A stretch of DNA of 64,000 nt from Pilaira anomala (Eukaryota; Mucoromycota; Mucoromycetes; Mucorales; Mucoraceae). The stretch lies in assembly GCA_025716855.1 (NCBI GenBank), contig JAIXMQ010000007.1:707847-771846 (forward strand), given 5' to 3'. Positions 49,481 through 62,166 of this stretch are shown here, piece after piece. Made by a program: the position numbers and the translations under genes. Positions within the stretch are counted from its first letter, which is position 1. Every line of letters begins with the position of its first letter. The notes under the pieces are model-generated. The model saw nothing but the letters and a program-made list of their open reading frames with translations. It had not been told where the DNA came from and searched no databases.

Positions 49481-50281
49481 CTAAACTTGGTCGTCCGCAA
49501 AACCTTCTTCGACACCAGGTTCTAATACAGCTGCATGCCCTAGAATTAACAAAGCACTAGCACCTATACATAGATGAATAAATAACAAATGCTACAGCAT
49601 ACGCGTTTTTATATAAATTTTACCTATAATCCAAAAGATAGCGCCGGTTGCACCAGAGAATAAAAGCAATAAGATAGAACCGCACGCATAAGTTAAATAC
49701 AAGCTGGTAGGCGATAGTGAGACGATACCCGCAATATGTATCGGCCCGTCATTCCCCAGTTTTGATATCAAGTAAAACCCTCCAAAGATAAACCCAATTG
49801 TGAACAATAATGACCAATTCGTGATCCTATGGAAAAAAAATTTTTTTTTTTGGATTATTTCACTTTTTTCTATATTCTGAGATTTTTTTTTTTTTTTTTT
49901 TACATACAATGAATAAATAGCTAAACCTAGCATAATTAAACAATAGTTGGATGAGAAATATTGTAAATTATAGCTATAACAACAAAACTGATATATTAAA
50001 TTATATTCTATATAAAGTATATATATCACATTATTTTCTTACTTCCATCTTTCGCTAATAAGTTGAAATGATGTAGTGTACTTGAACCGATTTCTATCAA
50101 AAAAATCACTTGCGGGTCTAATATTGGATAGTCTTTCCTGTTTAAAATTGTATAAGAAAGCAAACCGACTTTCCTCCTCTTCTGATATATGGTGGATATT
50201 ATCTTCCATGGGTGACGAAGTATTTACATGTGTTGGAAACGCATTCGTAGGTGTAGGCGCTAAAACAGCAGTAGCTGACAT
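49481..50281 (-). CDS. PRA1/Yip3-family prenylated Rab acceptor
   Basis: Four exons: 50043-50281, 49908-49973, 49624-49826 and 49481-49563. All joins keep phase, giving 196 aa. RPASDFFDRNRF and SERWNYNLQYFSSNYCL are the PRA1 signature. They are followed by the four hydrophobic segments in two pairs (IMLGLAIYSL; WSLLFTIGFIFGGFYLI; LYLTYACGSILLLLFSG; AIFWIIGASALLILGHA). The short acidic C-terminus is EEGFADDQV. PRA1 proteins sit in Golgi and ER membranes, bind prenylated Rab GTPases and help displace GDI. One intron contains opposed A- and T-runs. Confidence 0.88.
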
Positions 50282-51286
50282 TTCTTATTACAAGTTGTTA
50301 AAAAAAAACAAAAAGAGAGATAGAATAGAGTTTAATTTAAATTTATACAAATCATCTCTGCTATACACATACACATATGCAAACGTGACTCTTTAGAGGA
50401 ATCCTTTTATTATACTGATGAAACATATTTCATAAATGCCTATCTCATTCTTCAAACTAATGTTATAGTTACAAGTATGTTACTTTTATTTTATTTTATT
50501 TTATTTTTTTTTAAAAAAAAAAAGAAGATAAATTGGATGTATAGATATCTGTCTTTTTGAGTCGAAAAATAAAAATCTCTCTCTCACCTTCCCTTGTTAC
50601 TCAATTCAATAGTAAAATGAGTGTGCATTTTTTAAAGCATCGGTACGTACATACTGTTTGTTTGGTCATCATTCCTAAAGGTTCCTTATACAGCTCACTT
50701 TGTTTGTTACAGTGCAAATGGCGGGTTTTCGAAAATTAACTGTTTGGCGATTTCCATAAACAGATGAACTGGAAAGTTTACTATGCCCAACAAGGTTATC
50801 TTTCTAAATATAAAAATTACAAACCACTGAAGAATACACTTAACGAACTTCATAAACAATAAAATATCTGATATAATATTCTACACTTCATTCTCATCAA
50901 TATTATTTTTCAGATAGTTATTTTTTCGCGACTCTTTTATGTCTTGAATTAAGCGCGCTTTCCTCAACGTCACGATTTACAGTGTAAAAATTAAAAATAC
51001 AAGTATACACCCTTTCTGAAAATCATCAAAAGTTTGAACTACATTTAACAAAGCAAAATAAGTAATACATTCGTATGTAAATTACATTAAATACCATCTC
51101 TAGATAATAGAAATGCTTTTATATATATATTTTTTTTTTATTTATAAATCGATGTACTAATTTTTTGAAATAAGGAAAATACAAAAAAATAGCTTTTTGA
51201 GGATAATCTGCTCTATTAAATTCTTTAAAGACTTTGGAAATTTTTACAGTGTAAGAAACCATGACGTTGAGGGAAGCGCGCCTAAT
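50282..51286. other. Intergenic
   Basis: 1 kb upstream of PRA1, AT-rich, with no supported coding frame. It ends where the decayed PD-(D/E)XK copy begins. Confidence 0.5.
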
Positions 51287-52150
51287 TCATTGGAAGTAAT
51301 TCTTTAATGTCTGGTGGTTTTTGTATTTAGAAAAATGCCCTTCAGCCAATATTCTTGATCGAAACAAATTTTCCAATTCATCTGCTATTGGTTTCGCAGG
51401 TATTGCTCCTTGAACTCTCTAGCATACTACATGCCATCAAGTGGTGGTTCAGGCATTGGCGGTAAGATATCAGCGTGTGTATTTCTTGTTGGTATCTGGA
51501 CAGTTGAAAGCAAATCTAAGGGCATAGGCATCAAATCAGAATCGTCAAGAATTGGCCACTGGTACTTGTGTAGAAGCATCTCCAAATGGATTATGAAGTT
51601 TGAACATCTAATAAATGGGTTATCTAATTTCTAACTTTTTTTTTTTTTTTTGTCAGATATGTATGTATCTTCATAATCCATTTGGGATAACTGGGTTATC
51701 TAATTTTAATTAGATAACCAATTGAATATGCTCCAAGCAGGTGTCTACATATAGCACACCTACACTTGCTAAACTTTTCATTCTTTTGATGCCTTCTTTA
51801 CCCTCGTCGGACACTTCCAATATTCTCCTGAATTGACTTTTTGTTTCAGTAGCAACGTCGATTAATGTTTCCACTGTGGAACTGTGCTCCTGTATTTGAT
51901 GGTCACCAATGCTTCCTTTGCAACTTCGTATAATAGTAAGACAACGGTAGGATCCTCCCTATGTTCTAATCCTAATAATGAGCATTTCTGTTCAATAAGG
52001 TCATACCTAACTGCAGCCAGAGAAGGAAGAGGCTTGCTATTGATAGTGGTATAATTTTCGTTATTGCTATCTTTGGTGTTATGATTGTCAACATAATCTG
52101 CTATGGTTTTAGATGCTATACTCGAGTGCCCTCTTGCCTAAAAGCTGCAT
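51287..52150 (-). pseudogene. Decayed second copy of the PD-(D/E)XK repeat-family ORF, with an insert
   Basis: On the minus strand SIASKTIADY, LLGLEHREDPTVVLLLYEVAKEA and, in another frame, ETKSQFRRILE align with the intact gene at 2243-3517 (SLIGLREREDPNIQLLYTIAKEK; MEKQLQKIL). Further down ADILPPMPEPP and RILAEGHFSKYKNHQTLKNYF align with its C-terminus (EDQLPPLDFED; CFAEGQNQGFFEKHD). The copy has frameshifts and stops. The stretch of about 120 bp at 51582-51720, containing inverted repeats, interrupts it. The N-terminal nuclease motif is not found upstream. The comparison was made by eye on two sequences in the same window. Confidence 0.65.
51582..51719. repeat. Hairpin-forming insert (inverted repeats and palindrome)
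   Basis: The 17-bp arms CCAAATGGATTATGAAG (51582-51598) and its reverse complement (51669-51685) are perfect, 70 nt apart. Directly after is a palindrome with 12-bp arms GGTTATCTAATT / AATTAGATAACC and a 2-nt centre (51694-51719). Part of it (GGGTTATCTAATTT) also occurs as a direct copy near 51617. This looks like a small MITE-like or foldback element. Confidence 0.6.
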
Positions 52151-53263
52151 AAAAATTGATTTAAATATGAAGCTTCAAAACTATCATACAAAAAGCATAG
52201 GAACTGACGTATTCGCTTCACCCGCCGACAGCTACTTTGCCACTATGTAACAGGTTTTGGTGGAATATCTTCATATCTAAAAAACATGCAATCTGCACAG
52301 AATAGAGTACTTACTTTGAGATTCAGCAGACAATGAATCACTTCTTTTTTTTTAAAAAAAAAAGTTATTAGGGCTTTGATTATGACTTACAACTGACAAC
52401 ATATATTATAATATAGGTTTTAAATTTATTTATTTCTTCAAACAATCTTTTGTCTGGTGGATAACGTATGTGAGTAAAGAAGAGATTAAGATGGTAGTGG
52501 TACGAGGGATCCATATCAAATATATATATATATATATAAAATGAAAGAAAGGGAAGGAAAAAAAAAAGAATAAAAAAAACAAAGTGGCTAAATAGTGAAA
52601 AAACCTGTTTTGGCGTGTGAAAAAAGATAAAAAAAAGTCAGGTGACGACTGGTCGATTAAATTCAAAAATGATTATTTTAGTTTTTTTGGTAATTTGTAA
52701 CACATAAAACAGCTCACTGTCTGAAACACGGTGCAGAACAGACTTCTTCTGCAGTTTTTTTTTAAAAAAAAATGATTAGTTATGAGGTTTTGGATGTTCC
52801 AAAAAGGGTAAAAGATCCAAAAAAAAAAAAAATAACAAATTGATCGATCACCGCCTAGAGATAGTCTTCAGCTAATTACTTCATATACTTCTTTTTTTTT
52901 AATACTTTTATAACATTAGTTGGAAGAGTGAATATTTATATAAGATAGGTACCTATAATAAATGTAATACATATATTTCATGGGAAAAATAAATAGAATT
53001 AAGCTTAAATATGTGTAGCCGAGATGGTTTGGAATATATTGCCATTGATTATTATGTTTACTGTAATTAATGTGAAACAACTGTGTTGCCTTCCATTTAC
53101 CACAAAAAAAAAAAAAAAAGGTACAGGTACGGCCCGTAAAAATTACATGAAATTACAGGATCCACTCAATAATTCGGTCTCAGCTTATTGCCTATTTAAA
53201 TGAAAAAAGGGTCCACGGTGAAGCTGACAGCTTTTATCTTTTTTTTTAAAAAAAAAAATTTAG
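52151..53263. other. Intergenic, 5' of ALDH
   Basis: AT-rich with an (AT)n at about 52522-52538 and several A/T runs. No gene supported. The ALDH promoter lies at the right end. Confidence 0.5.
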
Positions 53264-55182
53264 ATGGACTTGTCATTACCTCAATGGATAGCTCTTGGTT
53301 CTGGTGCCATTGTGAGCTGGTTCATCTTTAACTGGCTCTCTACACCATCTCCTAAAAAGTTTTCAGTGGATGCTCCCGAAGGTAATTCCGTCGCCGTAAT
53401 GTAGAAAAAATTCCTCTTAATTGAAATAAAGAAGCTTTTCATCTAAACAAACTTTTTTTTTATATGTATATATAGCCGCCAACCCCAAATGGACAGGCAA
53501 AGTACTTGAAAACCCTAGTATTCGTGTAAGTAAAAGAGAATAAAGAAGAAAATCTCGCGTTTTTTTTTTTTTTTTATTAATGTCTTCATTAGTCTGCTAG
53601 TGATCCTTCAAATATTGTGTGCTATGATCCTTCTACTGGGTTCCTTCTTGGTTCTGTTCCTAATCCTTCTGAAAAACAAATTCAAGAGTTATACACAAAG
53701 ACCGCCGCTGCGCAAGTAAAGTGGGCCAAAACCACTTTTGATCAACGTCGTGCTGTTCTCCGTTCCTTATTAGCTTTTGTTGTTGAAAACCAGGAGACGA
53801 TCTGTCAAGTAGATTGTAGAGATACCGGTAAGACAATGATCGATGCCTCTTTAGGTGAAGTGATTACTACCTGTGCTAAACTTCGTTGGACTATTGATCA
53901 CGGTGAATCTGTTTTGGCTGATGATTATCGTAGTCCTGGTTTAATGATGATGTATAAACATTCCAAGGTGGTCTATCAACCTTTAGGTGTTGTCTCTGCT
54001 TTGGTCAGTTGGAATTATCCTTTCCATAACGCTATTGGCCCTATTATCTCTGCTCTCATGTCTGGTAACGGTATTATTGTGAAATGTTCTGAATATGTTG
54101 CTTGGTCTTCCGCTTATTATGAAAAGGTCATCAAGGCTTGTCTTTCTGCTAATGGTGTTGATCCTGACCTCGTTCAATTAATTACTGGTTTTGCTGATGT
54201 TGGTGAAAAGGTGATTCAATCTGGTGTGAATCATATTACCTTTATTGGTTCCCCCGCTGTAGGTAAATTAGTTCAACATAATGCTGCTGATTATCTTGTA
54301 CCCTGTGTTCTTGAATTGGGTGGTAAAGATTGTGCTATTTTATTAAAGGATGTCGACTTGGTTTCTACTATTCCTGTTTTGATGCGCGGTGTATTCCAAA
54401 ATTGTGGACAAAACTGTATTGGTATTGAACGTATTTTGGTTGCTTCTGAAATTTATGACAAGGTAGTAGATGAAATGAAGGAGCGTGTAAGTAAGCTTCG
54501 TCAAGGTTCTATTCTTGCTGATGGTGAAGGTGTGGATTGTGGTGCTATGACTATGGGTACTCAATTTGCAATGCTCGAATCTCTTGTACAAGAAGCTGTA
54601 AACCGTGGTGCTCGTCTTCTTTGTGGTGGTAAGCGTTACAACCACCCTAAGCACAAGCACGGTCAATACTTTGAACCCACTCTTTTGGCTGATGTTACCC
54701 CTGATATGGAAATTGCTAATACTGAAGTCTTTGGACCTATCATGGTTCTTATGAAACATAATGGACCTGAAGATGCAGTTCGTATTACCAACTTGTGTCC
54801 CTTTGGTCTTGGATCCTCTGTTTTCTCTGCAGACAAAGCTCTTGCAGAAAAGATGTGTTTACAACTTCGTGTCGGTATGGCAAATGTAAATGATTTTGCA
54901 GTGAATTACCTTTGTCAGGGTCTTCCTTTCGGTGGTGTCGGTATTTCAGGTTATGGTAGATTTGCTGGTGCTGAAGGTCTTCGTGGCCTTTGCGTGCCTA
55001 AATCGGTAACAGTGGATCGTATTCCAGGTGTCAAGACATCCATTCCTCCTCCTTTGGATTACCCTATCAAGAACCCAAACAAGAGTTGGAACTTTGTTAA
55101 AGGACTCAATAATATGCTTTACAATCCCGAAATTGGAGCTAAAGTCAATGCAGTGATTGAACTTGTAAAAGCAAGTCTTTAA
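53264..55182 (+). CDS. MSC7: Membrane-anchored aldehyde dehydrogenase, Msc7/ALDH22 type
   Basis: Exons 53264-53381, 53476-53525 and 53593-55182 join in phase to 585 aa. The start MDLSLPQWIALGSGAIVSW is one N-terminal membrane segment (IVSWFIFNWL), as in fungal Msc7 and plant ALDH22 proteins. Catalytic features are present: the NAD-binding segment PLGVVSALVSWNYPFHN, FIGSPAVGK, the general base in LELGGKD, and the nucleophile in FQNCGQNCIGIER. The motif EVFGPIMVL and the C-terminal PFGGVGISGYGRF also fit. The length fits the family (about 590-640 aa). It should oxidise aldehydes at the ER surface; the natural substrate of this subfamily is not known to me. No defect seen. Confidence 0.93.
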
Positions 55183-55263
55183 GTTATTATACACACAATA
55201 TACACGCGCAGTTATATATATATATATTTTAAGGAGAGAGAAAGAGAGAGGTATTATTTTATT

Positions 55264-55728
55264 TTAATCTTGAATTGGTTGTAATTCTTGAATTTGTTTA
55301 ATAAGAAAAGCCTTTTCATCATTAAACTGCTCATCGTCTATTATAAAATAATACATATTTTTTTTTTTTAACCAAAACGTAATAAATAATTTTTTTTAAT
55401 ATAATTTACCTTGTCTATCATTATGGAAATTACCGAGAAAATGAATTAGCTTATCTTGATTCTTAACTAATATGTCAACGATAGGTCTTGTCTTGTGAGG
55501 ATTTGCAACAAACACTTTAAATACATGGAATGCTTCAAATTGAATATTCCTGCTTTTATCACGAAGTAAATTCATCATTAATTTCAAGTTGTCTGCGCTG
55601 CTAATGTATTTTGTCATCACAGTAAAATTGGATCTGTCCAGCAAAATTTCACCCAACAACTTTGATTTTAAAATAACGTTAATGTTTCACCCTTACGTTA
55701 CCAGATACTCCCCCCCCCTTTTTTTTTT

Positions 55729-55766
<38 letters not shown>

Positions 55767-56674
55767 CACTCTCTCTTTCTTTATTACCTTCAAAGACTGT
55801 CTCTTGGTTACATAATTTTCAGATTGCAATAAACGCTTGTAATGATCAAAAAACTAGAGTAACAAAAAAAAAAGGTGTGTTAAGGAGGAGAACTCGGGAT
55901 GAAAAAAGGGAGTAGCATACTTCATCATAATTCAATTCTAAGAAATCGGCTACCATAGGTTTATGCTTTGTCAAAATTTCTTTAAACGAGGCGAATGCGT
56001 CTGAAGCAATATCAAAAGTACTCATTTCAACGTAATCAAAGAATTGATAAAACTTGCTTGAATACAAGAGGATTTTGGCTAAAGCTTCATGACGAATACA
56101 TTCACGTAAAATCAAACCGCAATTTAAAGCAACTTCGGGCTGTTCATACCTAATAAAAATTATAAATACACTCTCCTTCCAAAAAGAATAAATAAAAAAT
56201 AAAAAGCCTTTTCGTTACCCGTTCAGCAAATTGAAAAGAATATCCTCGCGTGCACATAAATGTTCTACTGTTGGCCATCGAGATCCAATTTGTCTTCTCA
56301 ATAAGTTGTTGAAAATTTGTGCTACATCTTTTTTTGCCTGAATAAAAAACAAAGTGTTAGATAATACGTATTTTTAAAATAACAATAAATTATTTACTTC
56401 AAATTCGAATTTTTGAATATTTAGAACCAATGCTTGTAATAAATCGGTTTTATATACTTCTTGAGCTAATTGTACAACAAGATCCGCACTAGGGTCATGG
56501 TCTATCATAAAATTTTAATAGGATACAATGAATCGATAGGACAGTATATCATACCATCTTCTCCATAAAGTATATTTTTCATTAATACTAAATATTTAGA
56601 TATTTCTTCTGTAGCCTATACAAACACATAAAAAAAAATAGAGTTGTGTTTTAATATGTAAGAACTATGAATAT

Positions 56675-56710
<36 letters not shown>

Positions 56711-56809
56711 GCGTTTATCAGGTCCGTCTAATTTTTGGATAGCATCTTTGACATGCTTAACAAGATCATGAGGTGTTTTTTGTTTAGTTTTGAAAATATT
56801 GAAATTCAT
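55264..56809 (-). CDS. MO25: Mo25/HymA-family scaffold protein
   Basis: ATG is at 56809 ([20 protein letters not shown]) and TAA at 55264-55266. About eight exons with short introns. Conserved Mo25 blocks appear in order: [96 protein letters not shown], and [20 protein letters not shown]. The C-terminus ends QELQPIQD. Mo25 is a helical-repeat scaffold that activates germinal-centre/Ste20-type kinases (Kic1, Nak1, LKB1-STRAD in animals) and acts in the morphogenesis network controlling polarity and septation. The intron at about 55670-55845 holds a long CT repeat. Confidence 0.95.
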
Positions 56810-57284
56810 TTTACAAGATTGTAAAAGAAAAGAAAGACAAGATGGGAAAAAGTGGAAACTGTGTTAATTTTGGAGGGGAAAGAAATATTTAAGGGGAGGG
56901 ACTGTCATACAAAAATAAGTTGGCCCGCCCAAAACACCATCCTCTCTCCAAGTCTTTTGATCCCCTTCTCCCCTCTCTCTCACACACACACATTCTGTCT
57001 TAGCATATCTTTTTCACTCTGAGATTTAAATAACACCCTACTGTAAGTACTACAAATACGCCATGGGCTCTTTCATAACAGTCATGCAAAAGTAGGTATT
57101 TTAGTATCAGGGACCAAAAGAAAAAAAAAAGGGAAGAAAAAAATAGATAATAGTGTGACAAAGAAAAGAGAGCATGTGTGCAATAAAGTAAAGGGCTTGT
57201 GTATAAATACAAAAAAAAAAAAAAAAAAAAAATTGAAAGTTTTATTTTTTTTTTTTTTTTTCCTTAAAAACCAAATAAAAAAGC
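56810..57284. other. Spacer between the Mo25 promoter and the GYF gene 3' end
   Basis: 475 nt with CT-rich (about 56940-56995) and homopolymer stretches (A-run near 57210-57231, T-run near 57245-57260). No further gene. Confidence 0.5.
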
Positions 57285-58842
57285 TTAAGCACTGCTCTTC
57301 TTTTTACCCTTCTTTTGAACTACTTTAAAGTCATCATCATCCTCTTCTTCAAGTCCAGCTGTCACAATATCCAATCTACCAGCCAAATCTGCCTTTCTAC
57401 GCTTCATAAACTCTTGAGCAAATCGTTTACCATCAATTCTTAATGAATTGGCATAGATAACGTCTTCAATAATTTCTCCCGAGCTTGAATCTACAGGGAA
57501 AGAGATCAACATTTCAATGATTTCATCTTGATTCACTCCTGAGTTTAAATCACGTAAAGCCTTTCTACACCAACGGCGAAATTCTTCACTAGGACCACGC
57601 GTACGAGGGGTAGTAGCAGCAGGTTTGACAGGCTCCCAACGAACTGGAGCGGGAGTAGGGGCTGGGGCTGGTGTCGCAACAGGTGTAACGGGCTTGGGTG
57701 TACGAACACTGGTCACGGTGGTCCAAGCGCCACCAGCTGAAGGCGCAGAAGGAACTGCGTAAGCTCGGCTTGTCTGTGTATTGGATGCTGCTGCTGCTGC
57801 TGCAATAGCTGCTGCTGTCGTAGTATTAGACTTATTTGCTTTGGCATTCTTCTTTTTCATGGCCAACTCTTCTTCTTGTTGAATTTCTCTCAAAGTCTTT
57901 TTGGGTCCAGAGGGTGCAGACCAAGCAGCAGAGGTAGAGCTGGAGCTAGTCGTGGCAACGGGTGTGCTTGTTTTATTATTAGGTACAACAACACCCCAAG
58001 ATAAAGTACTAGGTGTAGCATTAGCTAATCTTTCTTGCTGTGCTAAATATTCAGCAGCGGAAGTTTCCTTCTTGGCTGCTTCGGCATTCTTGGCTTCCAT
58101 TTCTTGAATTTCACGAAGAGAAAGAGGTTTATGGGTAGGTTGAGACCATGTGGTAGTAGAAGCAGTATGATGTACAGCACCGTTGGTAGAAGTAGTCCAA
58201 GTAGGGGTTACAGCAGCTACCTTGGCTTGCTTTGCCTTCTTTTCATTGGCAATTCTTAATTCTTCTTGTTGAATCTCACGAAGAGAAACAACGGGTTTAG
58301 TAACGGGTGCAGGTGTAGGAGCCTTGACAGAAGATTGTTCAGCGGCGGTAACAGCAGCTTGGGCAGCAGCTTGTGTGGCCTTCTTTTCTTCTGCAGCTTG
58401 AGCAGCAGCGGCATTTGCAGCCTTCTTTTCTTCCATTGCTCTCTTCTCTTCAGCCAATTTCTTTTCTTCGGTAGCCTTCTTTTCTTCTGCAATCTGAATA
58501 TCAGCAAATGATTCAACAATAGATTTGGTCTTTACAGGTTTTTCAATAGGCTTCTTCGGAGAAGAAGGAGCTCTAGGTGATTGAGCACCAGGTGCTTTAG
58601 CTTGTAATTCTTCTGATACCTTGGTAGGGATAGCTGTGGAAACGATAGAACCCCAAGGACTAGAAGGAACTTCACCAATAGGTGTACCAGGAGCAGAAGA
58701 ATTCCAACCGCCACTCGTTAAGATACTAGGTCTCAATACAGGAGAGGCATGATTACTAGCATTAATACTTTCTAATTGAGTGTTTTTAAAAGCATCTAAA
58801 GGGTTGGATTGCTGCTGCTGTTGCTGTTGTTGTTGCTGTTGC

Positions 58843-58902
<60 letters not shown>

Positions 58903-60643
58903 TGTTGTTGATGTTGCTGTTGATGATATTGTTGTTGATATTGTTGCTGTTGCTGTTGCTGTTGCTGTTGTTGAAGAGGAGGAGAAGATTGAGTTTGATT
59001 AAATTGTTGCTGGAATTGCATGGATCGTTGCTGTTGATTTTGTTGTAAGAGCTGGGCATATTGCTGATGTTGTTCTAACTGATCGCTCACGACACGTTGA
59101 TAATCGAATAAACCAGGTGAATTTATATTGGAACCAAACACAGGATTATGTTGCTGTTGTTGCTGTTGTTGTTGAGGCATGAAACCTAATTGACTAGCAG
59201 GATTATTGGGGTTTAACCATGAAGGTGATGGTTGTGGCTGATTGCTATTATCGTTTCCCCATCGATTATCTCTTAACAGTGATCCACCGTAATTATAAGG
59301 ACTTTGATATAAAGGTGTGGTTGGTGTATTTCCGCCTAAAAAGCTATCCATAATACTGCCACCTGGTGTAGTAGGAGCAGGGCTCCCAAATGGCATATAT
59401 CTAGATTGTAAATCGTTTCGAAACAGGTTATCAGGAGTGCCAAAGAGGTCAGTGGTTCGAGGACGAGGTGTCAAAAAAGGTTGATCATCATTCCCCACTT
59501 TTTGAGTCAGGACCATAAGTGATTCAAACACAGTCTCGTCTTCTCGACGAAGCATCAAAGTAGGGGTAAAAAAGCCAGCCTTGTACCAGTCTTGCATTTC
59601 TTGCGCTTCGAATGGGCCTTGGACTTGTCCAGAAGGATCGCGATAAAACCATTTAATGTCCTCAGGTTTCTTGACAGCTGACAAGCCACCCAAGTCAGGC
59701 GTAGTACTGCCAAAGAGAGTATCAGACTTGAACGAAGTGCTAGTGTCGTTACTAAATAAACCACTACTGCTAAATGCACCGAGACTACCCTTGCTCCAGT
59801 TGGGTTCCTTCCCTTCATCGTCCAACCTATTCAATGGCAAACTCATGTCATCACCTTGGTCGCGTCGTTTCAGTAAATCTGCAATAGTAACAAAAAAAAA
59901 ACAGTCAGTTTTTTTTTTTTAATACTGTATTTTTTCACCCTCACAAAAAAAAAAAAAACTTACCACTCTCAGCGCGCTTCAAAGTTTGATCCTTGGTAAA
60001 GTACTCGCCAGTACGACCTTAAAAATAATATATATTTAGCTTCGTTTTTCTTTCCTTTTCCCTTAATCTCTCCTAACTTACCTTTACGAGAGCCTAATCG
60101 TCCAGGACCATTTTCAGATGCAGGACTTTGCATTGGGCTAGCACCAGAATACAAATCAGAACGATGTCTTGCGGCATTTGACTTATCACCACGACGTGAC
60201 ACTTCTGAATGGACAGGACCAGAGAGAAGCTAAATATTAAAAGCTTAGAAAAAAATAGCCAACTTTTTTTTTTTTTTTTTTTTACCATACCTTTTTCTCG
60301 GATTCTGACAATTCCTCAAATGCTAAAGGGCACAAGATTTTGTCAGTGGTGACGTACTCATGTTGATTGAAATCAGAAGGTAATTGCGAATCAGGATTGT
60401 ATAAACTAAGCATAAAGTCCTTCGAATATTTTAAGCCTTGTTGATCTTCAAAAGGTAAGAGAGAATCTAGTATTTCTGAAGACGCGAAATTAGTGTTACT
60501 GTTGTTATTGTGCTTGGGGAAACTGCCACGCATCCTATAAAAAAATTTTGACATTTTAAGTAAAAACAAAAAGAGAGAGAAAAAACTACATGGGTATAAT
60601 CTATATTTTACCATTCAGGTCCAAAGTTCATGTTAGTAGTCAT
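57285..60643 (-). CDS. GYF-domain protein of the Smy2/GIGYF family
   Basis: ATG at 60643 (MTTNMNFGPEW). Small exons follow (MRGSFPKHNNN at about 60296-60536, LLSGPVHSEVSRRG, GRTGEYFTKD, DLLKRRDQ), then a long last exon to 57285, about 1020 aa. GYF domain: WFYRDPSGQVQGPFEAQEMQ then DWYKAGFF, the GPF-x4-M-xx-W-xxx-GFF signature that binds Pro-rich PPGΦ ligands. Near residue 45, LKYSKDFMLSLY resembles the Y-x4-L-Φ eIF4E/4EHP-binding motif of GIGYF proteins. A long Gln tract comes from CAA/CAG repeats (about 58809-58975), and the middle is Ala/Glu/Lys-rich coiled coil with repeated LREIQQEE motifs. The conserved C-terminus is RRWCRKALRDLNSGVNQDE ... FAQEFMKRRK. Family role: translational repression and mRNA quality control, or ER-Golgi traffic in yeast Smy2. 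Confidence 0.92.
58809..58975 (-). repeat. CAA/CAG trinucleotide tract encoding poly-Gln
   Basis: Mixed CAA/CAG codons with few interruptions, in frame in the GYF gene. A second shorter tract lies at about 59150-59175. Likely length-polymorphic. Confidence 0.85.
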
Positions 60644-62166
60644 ATTATATAATATAGGTTGAGTCTTTTGAGTAGTTTCAAATAAAGAGATTAGGAAAAG
60701 TATAAAAAAAATTTAGTTCTTTTATAATTAGCTAAAAAAGAAAAGAAAAAAAGAAAAAAAGAGAAAAAAATTATTTGAATTCCCCATAATGGCATCTAAC
60801 ACGTGACTTTTTTTCATGAAAAGTTTACCTTGAGACTTTTAGATGAAAACAATCATACAAATTAAGACTACTTTGGAAATTAAACAGTTGTTTTATTTAA
60901 AGTCAGTAAAGCAGTGCGTTTCTTCTATATTTTAATTGTATGGTGTTTAAGTTTAAGTTCTTGTGTTTAATGAACTTACTATGATCCTAATTGTATTATG
61001 ATGACCAATGAAAATAGTATGAGAAAGTGATGGCTATAGAGTATATATTCATAAACTACTGTGTATCAGATGTAACAGACATTTTTAAATAAAGCCAAGG
61101 TAACATAAACCTGTGTGTGACTCAGTAACTATGGATGTGAATTAACGTTTTATTTTCAAGAATGAATGAATAAACTACGATCAATCACTATAAAAAAAAT
61201 TCTTTGTTTTTTACGAGTAAACGCTATTTGAATATAAAACTTAATTAGATCATAAATACGCATTTTGAAATTGAGAAAAAGAAAGAGAGCTAATTATTAT
61301 TATACCTTGTCGTTCTTTGTAAAATGTATTTGGAGTCCTGTTTTCAACTCAATTGTGTATCTAATAATTTACAAGTCAGGAACATTCGTTTCAGATCGGT
61401 TTTAAAACGTTTGCCTTATACTCATAATGTATAGTCAGTAAAGACTGTTGTTCACCGTTTATTAGAATGTAAATAAAAAATTCCTCTGATATTGGCGTAT
61501 AATCCCTTTTTTTTTATGCATGTGTAATATATAAACAAACTCTTTTACTTGTAAGGTTTGCTCAAAACTATATTTTGCTTTTAGAAAGCTTACTCAAAAG
61601 ACGATTGAGAAGTTAACATATATATAATTATAGAATGAAATTGTCGAATATTCCAGCTGGTAATAGACTGTTGAGGTGATAATGAAAAAACCCAGTTTTC
61701 GGCCCCCTTTGTATCACTAATTTCATTATAGTATCCTTCATTCATTACTCTACAAGAAGATTTACGCCATAAGTTATATAAAAGTCTACATTAATTATGT
61801 ATGTATGTGTCACTGAAATTATGTGAGCTTTTTGAATATGCAATTAGTATACTACCTATTTTTTTTTTTTTTTAAGCATAAACGAAATATGAATTAGTAT
61901 CTAGTAGCAGGAATAAACAAATTGATGCCATTAATCGGAAACAGCATCTTTATTCAAATACAAAAATCCAGTATTTCTACAGTAAAATAAAATTACTTAT
62001 TGTTTTCTGGTACTTGCATAAAATGTTGGCTCACTTGACGTCAGTGAGGAATGTCAGAACCTACGCGAAGAAGTTACTGCTGAAAGTGTGACCTTTGAAT
62101 TTACTCCAAACGTAGTTTTTTTTTTTCTTTTTTTTTTTACCCTTTCTTTTTTGACAACGATTTATC
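60644..62166. other. Divergent promoter region of the GYF gene and NSE4
   Basis: 1.5 kb, AT-rich, with a T-run at 61860-61874 and T/C-rich sequence just before the NSE4 ATG. No coding frame or RNA gene seen. Confidence 0.5.

Noticed and set aside
52151..52330. Tyrosine-recombinase-like GHSSIAS motif at the upstream edge of the decayed nuclease copy
   Set aside because: The word recalls an integrase box, but the surrounding residues align better with the PD-(D/E)XK ORF of this window and no other recombinase motif is present.
53983..54759. Minus-strand ORFs inside ALDH
   Set aside because: Shadows of the ALDH coding sequence, which has clear catalytic motifs on the plus strand.
58796..59059. 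Asn-rich or Leu-rich ORFs over the poly-Gln tract
   Set aside because: They are other-frame or antisense shadows of the CAA/CAG repeat in the GYF gene.
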